A stretch of 64,000 nucleotides of DNA from JBBDWK01 sp040902885 (GCA_040902885.1 JBBDWK010000096.1:13059-77058); one strand, 5' to 3'. Shown: positions 50,670-59,854, counted from the stretch's first letter. Numbers and translations: made by a program. Notes: generated from the letters alone by a model not told the origin.

Positions 50670-52400
50670 TCAGCGGTCCACGTCGGCCAGCACGTAGTCC
50701 ATGGCGCCCAGGATGGCGAGCAGGTCCGGAATCATCAGCCCCCGGCAGATGACCGGCAACATCTGCATGTGCGGGAAGGAAGGCGAACGGATTCGCGTGC
50801 GATAGGAGTATGTGCTTCCATCGCTGACCAGGTAGTAGCCGTTGTTCCCCTTGCTCGCTTCTATCGGAGCGAGCGCCTCGCCTGGCGGCAGGACCGGTCC
50901 CCAGCTCACGTTCAGAAAATGAGTGATGAGGGTTTCGATATCGTGCATGGTGCGGGCCTTGATGGGCGGCGTCGTCAGCGGATGGTCCGATTTGTACTGG
51001 CCTTCCGGCATGTTGTCGATGCACTGCTGAATGATGCGCAGGCTCTGCCGCATCTCTTCGGCGCGCACTATGGCGCGATCGTAGCAGTCGCCGTGCTGGC
51101 CAATGGGAATCTCGAACTCGAATTGCTCGTATCCGGAGTAGGGCTGCCGTTTGCGGAAATCCCACTCGAATCCGCAGGCGCGCAGATTCGGGCCGGTGAC
51201 GCCCCACTCGATGGCTTCGTCCGTGGTGTACGCGCCCACGCCTTTCGTGCGCCCTTTAAAGATACTGTTCTGCAGCACCTCGCGATCGTATTCAGCCAGA
51301 CGCGGCGGCAGATAATTCACGAAATCCTGGAACAGCCGTCGCCAACCCTCCGGCAGGTCCTGGGCGACGCCGCCAATACGAAACCAGCCTGGATGCATGC
51401 GCGCGCCGCAGACTGCTTCCACGATGCCGAAGGCGCGTTCGCGGTCGTTGAAGGTGTAGAAAACCGGTGATAACTGCCCGAGGTCCTGAGCGAATGTGCC
51501 ATACCATACCAGGTGATTGATGATGCGGAACAGCTCGGTCATCATCACCCGGATAAACATCGCCCTGGGCGGAACAACGATTCCCGCTAGCGTCTCGACC
51601 GAGCGTAGATACGCGAGGTTATTGACGACTCCGCTCAGGTAATCAATGCGATCGGTGTAGGGAATGTAGGTGTGCCACGTCTGGCGTTCACCCATCTTTT
51701 CAGCAGCCCGGTGGTGATAGCCGATGTCGGGGACCGCGTCCACAATCTCCTCGCCGTCGAGTTGCAGCACGATGCGCAACACTCCATGTGTGCCCGGGTG
51801 CTGCGGCCCCAGGTTGAGGAACAAGAAATCCGCGCCATCGGTGCTTCGTTTCATGCCCCAGTCCTCGGGGCGGAACCGCATCGCCTCCTGCTCGGCCTCT
51901 TCCCGGTCGTCGGAAAGCTGGTACGGCTCCATCTCCGTAGCGCGCGCAGGATGATCTTTACGCAGCGGATGGCCGGCCCAAGTCTTGGGCATGAGGATAC
52001 GCGCCAGGTGTGGATGCCCGTCGAAGCGGATCCCGAACATGTCCCATACTTCTCTCTCGTACCAATTCGCCGACGGCCAAATACCGGTAATGCTTGGAAG
52101 GGAAAGAGCAGGTTCCTTGACAGGCGTCTTAACGCGCAGGTACGCGTTCCGTTCGAAGGACAGAAAGTGGTAAACCACCGTGAAGTCGCTCTCGGGCTGG
52201 TCCTGACGATTCACACGAACGCGCTCATCGATCGCCGTCAGGTCGTAGAGCATCCTGTATGGCTGCTGGACCTCCGTCTTCACGAAGCGGGCCATCTCGG
52301 GGATGTCTGAATTTCGCACCCAGAATGTGGGTATGCCGTCGCTCACGTCCTGAGTAGCGAGAACTTCGAAACGGTCCCGCAACTCCTCGGCGATACTCAT
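50670..52400 (-). CDS. nuoCD: NADH-quinone oxidoreductase subunits C and D (fused)
   Basis: A 576 aa fusion. The NuoC part (about 1-165) includes ANWYEREVWDMFGIRFDGHP, and the NuoD part begins near FLFLNLGPQHPGTHGVLR. The NuoCD form is known from Enterobacteria and other phyla. D lines the quinone site and C supports the connecting Fe-S module. ATG 52400 (MSIAEELRD) overlaps the nuoB stop (ATGA), so the frame extension to 52508 is rejected. Confidence 0.94.
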   Translation of the reverse strand: MSIAEELRDRFEVLATQDVSDGIPTFWVRNSDIPEMARFVKTEVQQPYRMLYDLTAIDERVRVNRQDQPESDFTVVYHFLSFERNAYLRVKTPVKEPALSLPSITGIWPSANWYEREVWDMFGIRFDGHPHLARILMPKTWAGHPLRKDHPARATEMEPYQLSDDREEAEQEAMRFRPEDWGMKRSTDGADFLFLNLGPQHPGTHGVLRIVLQLDGEEIVDAVPDIGYHHRAAEKMGERQTWHTYIPYTDRIDYLSGVVNNLAYLRSVETLAGIVVPPRAMFIRVMMTELFRIINHLVWYGTFAQDLGQLSPVFYTFNDRERAFGIVEAVCGARMHPGWFRIGGVAQDLPEGWRRLFQDFVNYLPPRLAEYDREVLQNSIFKGRTKGVGAYTTDEAIEWGVTGPNLRACGFEWDFRKRQPYSGYEQFEFEIPIGQHGDCYDRAIVRAEEMRQSLRIIQQCIDNMPEGQYKSDHPLTTPPIKARTMHDIETLITHFLNVSWGPVLPPGEALAPIEASKGNNGYYLVSDGSTYSYRTRIRSPSFPHMQMLPVICRGLMIPDLLAILGAMDYVLADVDR

Positions 52401-53035
52401 ATGCGGTCCGGCGGGCGCAGCAGCGTGGTCCTTCGCCGTTCGGGTCGTTTGATATCGCGGAACGACGGCTGGGGAGGCCGCGCAACATCCTGTTGGCCCA
52501 CTACCCAACTGAGCGGCCGCCGCTCGTTTCCAACCGATTCCTGCAACAACAACAATCCTTCCATCAGAGTATCGGGACGCGGGGGGCAGCCCGGCACGTA
52601 TACATCCACAGGCAGAAACTTGTCGACGCCCTGAACCACGCTGTAGACGTCATACATGCCTCCCGAGTTGGCGCACGACCCCATCGAGATCACCCAGCGC
52701 GGCTCCATCATCTGTTCGTAAAGCCGCTTGATAACCGGCGCCATCTTGATGAATACTGTGCCCGCCACCACCATCACATCGGCTTCGCGAGGGGTACCGC
52801 GAATCACCTCCGCGCCAAACCTCGCGATGTCGTACTTGCTGGTGATGCTGGTGGCCATCTCGACATAGCAGCAGGACAGGCCGAAGTTGAACGGCCATAG
52901 GGAATTCTTACGGCCCCAGGCAACCAGATCCTGTAGCTTCGTGAGAACTACATTCCGGCGGACCGCCTCGTCGAACGGCTCGGCGCCGCTTTCGCGAGGA
53001 CGGACTGGAGTGGGAGCGGTAACCCACCAGTTCAC
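52397..53035 (-). CDS. nuoB: NADH-quinone oxidoreductase subunit B
   Basis: A 212 aa subunit holding the terminal [4Fe-4S] cluster N2. The tandem Cys pair is in FGLSCCYVEM, with further ligands in GSCANSGG and PGCPPRPD. GTG 53035 overlaps the nuoA stop (GTGA); the longer frame to 53101 is rejected. A basic C-terminal tail of about 35 residues extends beyond the conserved core. Confidence 0.95.
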   Translation of the reverse strand: MNWWVTAPTPVRPRESGAEPFDEAVRRNVVLTKLQDLVAWGRKNSLWPFNFGLSCCYVEMATSITSKYDIARFGAEVIRGTPREADVMVVAGTVFIKMAPVIKRLYEQMMEPRWVISMGSCANSGGMYDVYSVVQGVDKFLPVDVYVPGCPPRPDTLMEGLLLLQESVGNERRPLSWVVGQQDVARPPQPSFRDIKRPERRRTTLLRPPDRI

Positions 53036-53481
53036 GGAGCACTCCTGGCGCCTTTCGGGTCTTCGCGCGGCGGCGTCCAATCGAGACCTCCCACTCGCCA
53101 AAGGTATGCGAGCGTGGCGCCCAAGATCCCTACGAACACAACCACTTCCCAGTACGCGCTCCAGCCAAGCTCGCGGGCGGCAACCGCCCAGGCGAAAAGG
53201 AAGATCGCTTCCAAGTCGAATATGACGAAGAACATCGCAAGCAAGAAGAATCTCGCGGAGAGCCGGACACGGGCCGATCCCGCTGAAGCAACGCCCGCTT
53301 CATATGGGTGCCGGGTTGCCGGCTCCCGGTGCCGCTCCCCCAGCACGTATGACGCGCCCAGGATGCCGGCAGCGAGCAAAACTGTAAGCCCGAAGTATGC
53401 AGCTAGTGGTCCGTAACCCACTGTTTCACGAGCCTCCGAGAACTGTTCGCGCAGCACATTAGCTTGCAATCGCCTTACCAT
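53032..53481 (-). CDS. nuoA: NADH-quinone oxidoreductase subunit A
   Basis: A 149 aa three-helix membrane subunit that starts the nuo operon. YEAGVASAGSARVRLSARFF and FVIFDLEAIFLFAWAV are the NuoA signatures. No Shine-Dalgarno is visible for ATG 53481, and an imperfect inverted repeat (53465-53497) places this ATG in a hairpin loop. A GTG at 53457 is a possible alternative. The first about 15 residues are a non-conserved extension. Confidence 0.92.
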   Translation of the reverse strand: MVRRLQANVLREQFSEARETVGYGPLAAYFGLTVLLAAGILGASYVLGERHREPATRHPYEAGVASAGSARVRLSARFFLLAMFFVIFDLEAIFLFAWAVAARELGWSAYWEVVVFVGILGATLAYLWRVGGLDWTPPREDPKGARSAP

Positions 53482-53497
53482 CTTGGAAAGGATTGCA
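53465..53497 (-). promoter_or_regulatory. Inverted repeat placing the nuoA start codon in a loop
   Basis: On the minus strand TGCAATCCTT pairs with AAGG-CG-ATTGCA (2 nt bulge), leaving an 11 nt loop that contains the ATG of nuoA. It could expose or hide the start codon of the first nuo gene, or be a DNA-level operator. Structure was judged by eye. Confidence 0.35.
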
Positions 53498-53600
53498 GAT
53501 GGGATTCGTGGAGGTGGAATTGCACATCGCGAATCGCATCCAAATGGAGCCGCACCGGGTGATGTGAGCGGCGGTATCCTCAGATCGACAGGAGTTCGCT

Positions 53601-54083
53601 ATGAGCCTGAAATTAGCAAGCCGCGCTTTCCAGCATGAAGGCGTCATCCCAGACAGATATTCAAAGGATGGCGGAAACATCTCTCCGCCTCTCGCCTGGA
53701 CAGATGTGCCGCAGGCAACCAAGAGTCTGGCCCTGATCATGGATGACCCGGACGCGCCGTCCGGTGTCTTCGCGCACTGGCTGGTTTACAACATTCCCCC
53801 GACCAGTACGGAGCTCAATGAAGATCTGCCGGCCACGCCGAGCTTATCCAACAATATCTTGCAGGGCCGCAACGGCTTCGGGGAGCTGGGCTACGGAGGT
53901 CCGCGGCCGCCTACCGGAACACATCGCTATTTCGTTCATCTCTACGCGCTCGATGCCAAGTTTGACCTGCCATCCGGCGTGAGCCGGGAGCAACTGGACC
54001 AAGCGCTCCAGGGCCATATCCTGGAGGAAGCGCAGCTGATGGGGAGGTATGAACACCGCGAGATCGGATCGCGAGTTGCATAG
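53601..54083 (+). CDS. YbhB/YbcL-type phosphatidylethanolamine-binding (PEBP) protein
   Basis: A 160 aa cytosolic protein of the PEBP/Raf-kinase-inhibitor-like family. The anion-pocket motif DDPDAPSGVFAHWLVYNIP (about 48-66) and the closing GHILEEAQLMGRYE are characteristic. Bacterial members bind phosphate head groups or other ligands, and their role is poorly defined. The Shine-Dalgarno CAGGAG precedes the ATG. It is followed 9 nt later by the OsmC-type gene, so both are probably cotranscribed in a stress response. It is divergent from nuoA. Confidence 0.88.
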   Translation: MSLKLASRAFQHEGVIPDRYSKDGGNISPPLAWTDVPQATKSLALIMDDPDAPSGVFAHWLVYNIPPTSTELNEDLPATPSLSNNILQGRNGFGELGYGGPRPPTGTHRYFVHLYALDAKFDLPSGVSREQLDQALQGHILEEAQLMGRYEHREIGSRVA

Positions 54084-54092
54084 GAGGGAATT

Positions 54093-54542
54093 ATGGAAAG
54101 AAAGGCGTCGGCACGATGGCAAGGCGGCCTTAAGAACGGAAAGGGCGTGCTCTCGACGGGCAGCGGAGTGCTCCAAAACGCCCAATATTCGTTCGGCACC
54201 CGCTTTGAGGAGGGCAAGGGTACGAACCCGGAGGAGCTGATCGCTTCTTCACACGCGGGCTGCTTCGCCATGGCGCTTGCAGCGCAATTGGAGCAGGCGG
54301 GGCTGACGGCGGACACGATAGACGTGACCGCCACAGTAAAGCTAGAGAAGACCGGGGCTGGCTGGACTGTGACCGGAAGTCACCTCGATCTTGCCGCGCG
54401 CGTTCCCGGCGCCGATCAGGCGAAGTTTGATAAGGCAGCTAACGACGCGAAGGAGGGGTGCCCTATTTCGCGTTTGCTAAACGCTACGATTACACTCAGC
54501 GCACGGCTCGAAGGATCGGCGCAACGGGGAGGGTCACACTAG
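54093..54542 (+). CDS. OsmC-family peroxidase (OsmC/Ohr-type)
   Basis: A 149 aa protein with the OsmC fold. The peroxidatic Cys57 lies in ASSHAGCFAMALA and the resolving Cys123 in KEGCPISRLL. GTNPEELIASSHAGCFAMAL is the family signature. OsmC proteins reduce organic hydroperoxides with thiols, as cytosolic dimers. An AGGAGG-like site lies before ATG 54093. It follows PEBP by 9 nt, suggesting joint oxidative-stress expression. Confidence 0.92.
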   Translation: MERKASARWQGGLKNGKGVLSTGSGVLQNAQYSFGTRFEEGKGTNPEELIASSHAGCFAMALAAQLEQAGLTADTIDVTATVKLEKTGAGWTVTGSHLDLAARVPGADQAKFDKAANDAKEGCPISRLLNATITLSARLEGSAQRGGSH

Positions 54543-54574
54543 CCGCCGCCAGCCTCTTCAGCGATAGGACGGCC

Positions 54575-56161
54575 TTATGCTTTCCGCGTAGCCGAGAAAC
54601 GCGCCGTCCCGTACTCGCCGAGGTCAACGCTGCCCGACATCTGTTTGCCGTCAAAAGTGCCCTTGTAGGTATACCGCAGCGACGCGCCCTCGATCCGGCC
54701 ACCGCCAGTGAACTCGACCTTGTTCCCGTCGATATGGCCGTTGAGCGGACCTTTTACCAGCCTGCCGGCGTATTGGCCGCTAAGGTCATTCCCTTTCGGA
54801 TCGAGATAGAACGTGTGGCGCGCCGAGCCTACGTTGAACTGCAACTCAGCCTCCCACAATCCAGCGACGTCACCCGCCGGCGCGGCATACTGCGGTTTCG
54901 GACGGAGGCCAGGCGCTTTGCTGAGGATCTCGTGCAGCCTGTCGGCCACAACTTTATACTCTCCAGGCCACATCGCCGCGGGGCGCAGCAACATCTCGGT
55001 AGCCTGGCTACGTTCGCTCAGGCCGGCGTGAGTCATGATGCGCGGCTCGCCGTCGAGGAGCATTTTTCCGATCTCTCCCGCCGTGATGCCCACTTTCTTC
55101 GGATCCCACACAACCTTCATCGTTGGGTAATACTGCTTGTCTTTGGGCTCGATGATTTCACCCGAAACACCGGGAATCTTCGAGACCGTATCGGTGATGT
55201 GACGGAACCAGGACCGCCACTCGGCATCCTCGGCGTCACGATTGCGCTTGCCGGTGCGCAGCAACTCGACGGCTTTCACCATGCCGGCCACTTCTTCCTT
55301 GCTCACCTTCATGGCACGCGCAAAGGCATGGTGCGGAGCGCTGTTCATAAACGCCGCGGCGATGAGATCCTTGCGGCCCAACAGCATGCCGGCGGTTTGC
55401 GGACCGCGGATGATCTTGCCACCGGAGTAGGCGACCAGATCGGCTCCGCGAGAGAGATATGGATTCGGCACCAGCGGCAGGCGGTCCGCGACATCTATCA
55501 CGACGGGAACGCCGCGCTTGTGAGCGGCGGCGGCATATTGCTCCAGCGTAAACGGATTCCCGTCATTGGCGAGATTGATCTGTCCGGTCACCATGGCGGT
55601 CCGCGGGCTGAAGGCATCTTCGAGATCTTTCAATGTCTCGACTTCGATCATCTTGATGCCCGTGGAACGAACGGCATGATCGTAGATGCTGCGCGACCAG
55701 CGCGGGACGATCACCTCGCCCTTGAGCCCCGTTGTATCGGGAAGCTGCTGCATCTTTTCGGGATCGCCCCCCGCCACGCAGGCCAGTGTGGCGCAGGTCA
55801 TGGCGCCGGCGGCGCCCGAACTGACCATGGCGGCTTCCACCTGCAGCAATTCCGCGATTCTCTTGCCGGCGCCCTCCATCAGCTCGTCGAGATTGACGGG
55901 GTAAAACGCAGCGCTGTTCATCGCATCGATCACTTCGGGCAGCATCGCCGAACCACCATTGATGGTGTACGTCGAGGTGCAATTGATGAACGGCTTCACG
56001 CCGAAGAGCGAATACACCTCCGGCCCTTTTGCGCGGACGGGAAGATCCCTGGCGGCATGTGCAAACTGCGGCCCCAGCAGATTAGCGCCGCCAGCAACAG
56101 CGCCTCCGATGAGCACCTGACGGCGGTTGAAAGCGGTGGATTTCAATTTGTTCGATTTCAC
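54575..56161 (-). CDS. Tat-exported PLP-dependent enzyme (SelA/DgaE-like fold) with C-terminal beta domain
   Basis: A 528 aa protein. Residues 1-38 are a twin-arginine signal (FNRRQVLIGGAVAGGANLL). The PLP fold-type I core follows, with the cofactor Asp223 (VVIDVAD) and Schiff-base Lys249 in AYSGGKIIRGPQTAG. This branch includes SelA-like enzymes and ammonia-lyases such as DgaE. A lipocalin-like beta domain of about 90 residues (from GLWEAELQFNVGSARH) closes the protein. Tat export suits a protein folded around PLP in the cytosol. It is transcribed away from the triple-RidA gene 121 nt distant. Reaction and substrate unknown. Confidence 0.78.
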   Translation of the reverse strand: MKSNKLKSTAFNRRQVLIGGAVAGGANLLGPQFAHAARDLPVRAKGPEVYSLFGVKPFINCTSTYTINGGSAMLPEVIDAMNSAAFYPVNLDELMEGAGKRIAELLQVEAAMVSSGAAGAMTCATLACVAGGDPEKMQQLPDTTGLKGEVIVPRWSRSIYDHAVRSTGIKMIEVETLKDLEDAFSPRTAMVTGQINLANDGNPFTLEQYAAAAHKRGVPVVIDVADRLPLVPNPYLSRGADLVAYSGGKIIRGPQTAGMLLGRKDLIAAAFMNSAPHHAFARAMKVSKEEVAGMVKAVELLRTGKRNRDAEDAEWRSWFRHITDTVSKIPGVSGEIIEPKDKQYYPTMKVVWDPKKVGITAGEIGKMLLDGEPRIMTHAGLSERSQATEMLLRPAAMWPGEYKVVADRLHEILSKAPGLRPKPQYAAPAGDVAGLWEAELQFNVGSARHTFYLDPKGNDLSGQYAGRLVKGPLNGHIDGNKVEFTGGGRIEGASLRYTYKGTFDGKQMSGSVDLGEYGTARFSATRKA

Positions 56162-56282
56162 GATGTGAGACTCCTTCGCCCGGACTTGCTACCCAAACCC
56201 GCGGCCATCATAGCACTTCCACGATGTTCGGGACTGGCGTCTGATAGGCTAGTCGGGAATAATCAAGGGCAAGGAGAAATTC

Positions 56283-57500
56283 ATGCGGAAGCGGCTGCTG
56301 ACGATTGCTGGTCTCACGATTTGGGCGGGCGTCTGTTGGGCGCAGTCTGGGGGCAGTTTATACAAGGTTGACCGGAAGTTTATCTACCCAAAGGCATTCG
56401 GAGCGGGCAGGCCCTACAGTCCCGGCGTGCTCGTGGGGAAGACGCTCTATATTTCGGGGCAGATCGATAAAGATCCGCGGAGCGGCGCGCAACCCAAAGG
56501 CATCGCCGAACAGACGCGCATGGCGATGACGAACGTCGGGCACGTGCTTCGCGAGGCTGGAATGAGCCATGGAAACGTCGTTTCCTGCCATGTTCAACTC
56601 GCCGATATGGGCCAGTACAAGGAGATGAACGAGGTTTATGGCAGCTTCTTTGGGCCGGATCACTACCCGGCACGAACCACGCTCGAATTCCCCGGGCTGC
56701 CCGGTGGCGCGAACATCGAAGTCTCCTGCATCGCCTATGCCGACAAGTCGAAGATTGCCCATGTCACTCCGCCTGCGGGGACGATTCCCGCGGCGATGGG
56801 CCCGTATCGGCCCGGTGTTTGGGCCGGCGACACTCTTTACGTCTCCGGCAGCGGGGGCCGCCAACCGAAGACCAACGGACTCGATCCCACGATTGAAGGC
56901 CAGACAAAACAGACCATGGAAAACATCGGCCAGATCCTCGCCGCCGCTGGCCTGGAGCACAAGGACACGGTCTTCACCAACGTCTATTTCCTTGACTCCA
57001 ACGGGTACAAAGGCCCCACGTACGGCAAGCTCAACTCCGTCTACAAGGACTACTTCCGGCTTGGCACGGCGCCCAGCCGGGCCAGCTTTTGCGTTTCGAA
57101 ACTTCCCGGAACGATCAGCGTGGAGATCACCTTCATCGCAACGCGCGATCGCAAGAACAAAGGCCGCGTAGTCCCGGATTCGGCGGGTCCAAGCCCGACC
57201 TCTTCCAACGGCGGCGTGCTCGATGGAGATACGCTGTACACGTCCGGCAAGTCCGGTTCCGGCACGACCGTGGAGCAACAGATGCGGGATTCGCTGGAAA
57301 GCATCCGCGGCATCTTGAAGCTGGCGGGAATGGACATGAGACACGTGGTGGACGCCCACGTTTATTTGAAGGACATCGGCCAGATGGATGCCATGAACGC
57401 GGTATTCAAGGAGTACTTCCCGAACAATCCGCCCGCGCGTACCACCGTTCAAGTGATCCAGGATCAACTGGAACAGGTGCAAGTAGTCGCGGTGCGATAG
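56283..57500 (+). CDS. Exported protein with three tandem RidA domains
   Basis: A 405 aa protein with a signal peptide (MRKRLLTIAGLTIWAGVCWA). Three RidA/YjgF units follow at about residues 30-155, 160-285 and 288-405. RidA hydrolyses reactive enamine/imine products of PLP enzymes and is normally a homotrimer; here one chain carries three units. Units 1 and 2 keep the catalytic Arg and following Glu (PARTTLEFP..NIEV and PSRASFCVS..SVEI). Unit 3 keeps Arg (PARTTVQV) but has Gln or Val where Glu is expected. Its neighbour on the other strand is an exported PLP enzyme, and the enolase-superfamily gene follows 10 nt downstream. Confidence 0.87.
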   Translation: MRKRLLTIAGLTIWAGVCWAQSGGSLYKVDRKFIYPKAFGAGRPYSPGVLVGKTLYISGQIDKDPRSGAQPKGIAEQTRMAMTNVGHVLREAGMSHGNVVSCHVQLADMGQYKEMNEVYGSFFGPDHYPARTTLEFPGLPGGANIEVSCIAYADKSKIAHVTPPAGTIPAAMGPYRPGVWAGDTLYVSGSGGRQPKTNGLDPTIEGQTKQTMENIGQILAAAGLEHKDTVFTNVYFLDSNGYKGPTYGKLNSVYKDYFRLGTAPSRASFCVSKLPGTISVEITFIATRDRKNKGRVVPDSAGPSPTSSNGGVLDGDTLYTSGKSGSGTTVEQQMRDSLESIRGILKLAGMDMRHVVDAHVYLKDIGQMDAMNAVFKEYFPNNPPARTTVQVIQDQLEQVQVVAVR

Positions 57501-57510
57501 GAGGCAAAAG

Positions 57511-58662
57511 GTGAAAATGGAAAGCGGCAACACGGGCACCACGCGGGAACTGAGCCGCCGCGATCTCTTACGGTTTGGCGCCGGAGCCGGTTTGACGGGG
57601 CTTGCGCCTCAGATTTTGTCCGCGGCCAGCAAGATGCGCTTCACGAAGTATGAGATCTTTCCCACCTGCATTCCGATGGTGGACCGTGTCCGCGAGGCCT
57701 GGATTTCGAGCTACAAACTCCAGGGCACGTTTCAGACTCACTACAACCCTGTATTCGTGCGGCTCCACACGGATGAAGGTCTCGTGGGAACCGGCGAATC
57801 GCTCGCCGCGGTTCCTCAGACGGAGAGCATCCTGAAGCGAATGATGGGAAGCTCGCCTGTCGAATTCTGGCAGGATGATTCGATTCGGGGCGTTCTGATG
57901 GCCGTTCACGATATTCTCGGCCAGGCGTCGGGAATACCAATCAGCCGCCTTCTATCTCCCACGCCGAAGGCGCGCATCGAGCATACCTGGTGGACACACT
58001 GCCTCCCTCCCGACCTGATGGCCTCCGAGGCGAAACTCGCGGCGAGCCTGGGCTATCGCGTCCATAAGGTCAAAGCGCGGCCCTGGCAGGATCCGCTCGA
58101 ACAGGCGGCGGCAATGTGCGCCGTGGTTCCGAAGGAATACAGGATCTGGGCCGACGCCAATGCGCACTGGAGCTCGCCGGACCGCGCTCTGCACTTTATC
58201 AATGGGCTGTCACGCCACCACAATTACTTTGCGGTCGAATCGCCGGTTCAGTACCGGAACGTGGATTCTTTCCGTGTATTGAAAGGGAAATCTCCTCTGA
58301 AGATCGCCGAGCACATGGGGGAGGATCCCATGGTCTTCGTGCGCGAAGGTCTTCTTCAGGCCTTCGTCATTGGAGGCCCGATTGGGCGTACGATGGCGAA
58401 GCGCGCCTTGATGGCCGAAGTCACTGGCATTCCGCTGTGGATTGAGTACGGAATCCAAAGCGGAATCTCCCAGGCTTATCAGGCGCACCACGCCGCGGCG
58501 TATCCCGGCATCGAATACTGCATCACGGTGACGAACTGCCTGGAAGACGACTTTGTAAAGGAACCCTTCCGCATGGACAGCGGCTATTACACGGTGCCAA
58601 CCGCGCCAGGGTTGGGTGTGACGCTGGACATGGCGGCTGTCGAGAAATATCGGGCCGGGTAG
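57511..58662 (+). CDS. Tat-exported enolase-superfamily (mandelate racemase-like) protein
   Basis: A 383 aa protein with a twin-arginine signal (LSRRDLLRFGAGAGLTG). The N-terminal capping domain (about 45-130) and TIM barrel are those of MR/MLE members. The KxK-type base lies in YRVHKVKARPW. Metal ligands are Asp in WADANAHW, Glu in VESPVQY and Glu in IAEHMG, and the late IEYGIQSGI segment lacks an obvious His. Such enzymes racemise, dehydrate or epimerise carboxylates, including dipeptides. GTG 57511, 6 nt after AGGAGG, is preferred over ATG 57517. It follows triple-RidA by 10 nt, so the two are cotranscribed. Confidence 0.85.
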   Translation: MKMESGNTGTTRELSRRDLLRFGAGAGLTGLAPQILSAASKMRFTKYEIFPTCIPMVDRVREAWISSYKLQGTFQTHYNPVFVRLHTDEGLVGTGESLAAVPQTESILKRMMGSSPVEFWQDDSIRGVLMAVHDILGQASGIPISRLLSPTPKARIEHTWWTHCLPPDLMASEAKLAASLGYRVHKVKARPWQDPLEQAAAMCAVVPKEYRIWADANAHWSSPDRALHFINGLSRHHNYFAVESPVQYRNVDSFRVLKGKSPLKIAEHMGEDPMVFVREGLLQAFVIGGPIGRTMAKRALMAEVTGIPLWIEYGIQSGISQAYQAHHAAAYPGIEYCITVTNCLEDDFVKEPFRMDSGYYTVPTAPGLGVTLDMAAVEKYRAG

Positions 58663-58669
58663 CGATTCG

Positions 58670-59854
58670 CTATCGGGATTGCCCCTCGGTGACCTGCCGG
58701 ATTACCCGCAGCCAGTTCAAGCCGAGGATCTTGCGGATTCGCTGTTCCGAGTAGCCAAGTTGCTGTAGAGCCTTGGTCATCTCCGGATAATCGCTAACGT
58801 CGCGGATCTGGCGAGGCAGCGGCGGTCCACCGTCAAAATCCGATCCCAGGGCGACGTGATCTTCGCCCACCAGCCGTACGCCATAGTCGATCACCCGCGC
58901 GAGTTGATCCGTCCCCATCCAGTACTCATCGGGAATCACTCCGCGATAAACGAAGGGCAGTCCGTTCGCGACCTGCTGATCGGCTTCCAGCAGGGATAGC
59001 GGAGCGGGCCGCGTTTCGGCCGTGGGCCTGGATACGGCAGGACGCTTCGAGCGGACCCATTCGGCGTACTTCGGGTTATTGAAGGTACTGCCAAATTGAA
59101 TGCCGATCACCCCGCCCTTGGCTGCCAGGGCTTTGGCCGCTTCATCGGTGATGCAGCGCGGATTGGCGACGATGCCGCGAAATCCGCCATGACTGTAGAT
59201 CAGAGGGTGGCGGCTGGCTTCAACGGTTTGCAGGATCGCCTGGTCGGATGCGTGGGCTATGTTGATGACCATGCCGAGCCGGTTCATCTCGGCAACCACG
59301 GCTCGCCCATGCTTGTTGAGTCCACCCCAACGGCTGCTGTCGCAACAGGAATCGATGAACGCATTGGTCTGGTTGTGTGCCGTGAGTTGCAGTGAGCGCA
59401 ATCCGAGGCGGTACAGAGCCCGCAGCAGATTTAGGTCGCCATCCAGATCGAAACCGCCTTCCAGATCCAGAAAGGCGGCCATTTTCCCGCTGCGATTGAT
59501 GCGCTGGATGTCCGAGGCCGTCCGAGCCAGTTCCAGGATGTTCTTGTTCTTCTCGATCTGATCCAAGGCCAGCTCCACAACACGAAACGTATTCTTTACC
59601 TCGTGCCGGCCGGGATAGTAAGGTTCCGGCGTGTAGACCGAAAAGAACATGGCGTCCAATCCACCCGCGCGGGCTCGCACTAGATCGAAGTGGCCATCCG
59701 GATAGCGCTGGCCGATGTCGAGTCCCTGCAAGAGTTGCCGGGTCATCACATGAATATGCCCGTCCATCACGAATGCATCCCGATGAAGGGAGGAAACCTG
59801 GCAGAGGGCGGGAGTAGCGGACAGCAGGGCAAGAACGGCGATTCTGGCGGTCAT
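58670..59854 (-). CDS. Exported M19 (renal dipeptidase-like) dipeptidase
   Basis: A 394 aa protein with a signal peptide (MTARIAVLALLSATPALCQ). The M19 zinc site begins at DGHIHV: His33 and His35, where most family members have HxD. The bridging Glu lies in FLDLEGGFDL, and the later His in YSHGGFRG and Asp in GSDFDGG agree with the family. M19 enzymes hydrolyse dipeptides, including D-amino-acid-containing ones. It is convergent with the enolase-superfamily gene (7 nt gap). It may supply amino acids to the exported PLP enzyme. Confidence 0.85.
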   Translation of the reverse strand: MTARIAVLALLSATPALCQVSSLHRDAFVMDGHIHVMTRQLLQGLDIGQRYPDGHFDLVRARAGGLDAMFFSVYTPEPYYPGRHEVKNTFRVVELALDQIEKNKNILELARTASDIQRINRSGKMAAFLDLEGGFDLDGDLNLLRALYRLGLRSLQLTAHNQTNAFIDSCCDSSRWGGLNKHGRAVVAEMNRLGMVINIAHASDQAILQTVEASRHPLIYSHGGFRGIVANPRCITDEAAKALAAKGGVIGIQFGSTFNNPKYAEWVRSKRPAVSRPTAETRPAPLSLLEADQQVANGLPFVYRGVIPDEYWMGTDQLARVIDYGVRLVGEDHVALGSDFDGGPPLPRQIRDVSDYPEMTKALQQLGYSEQRIRKILGLNWLRVIRQVTEGQSR

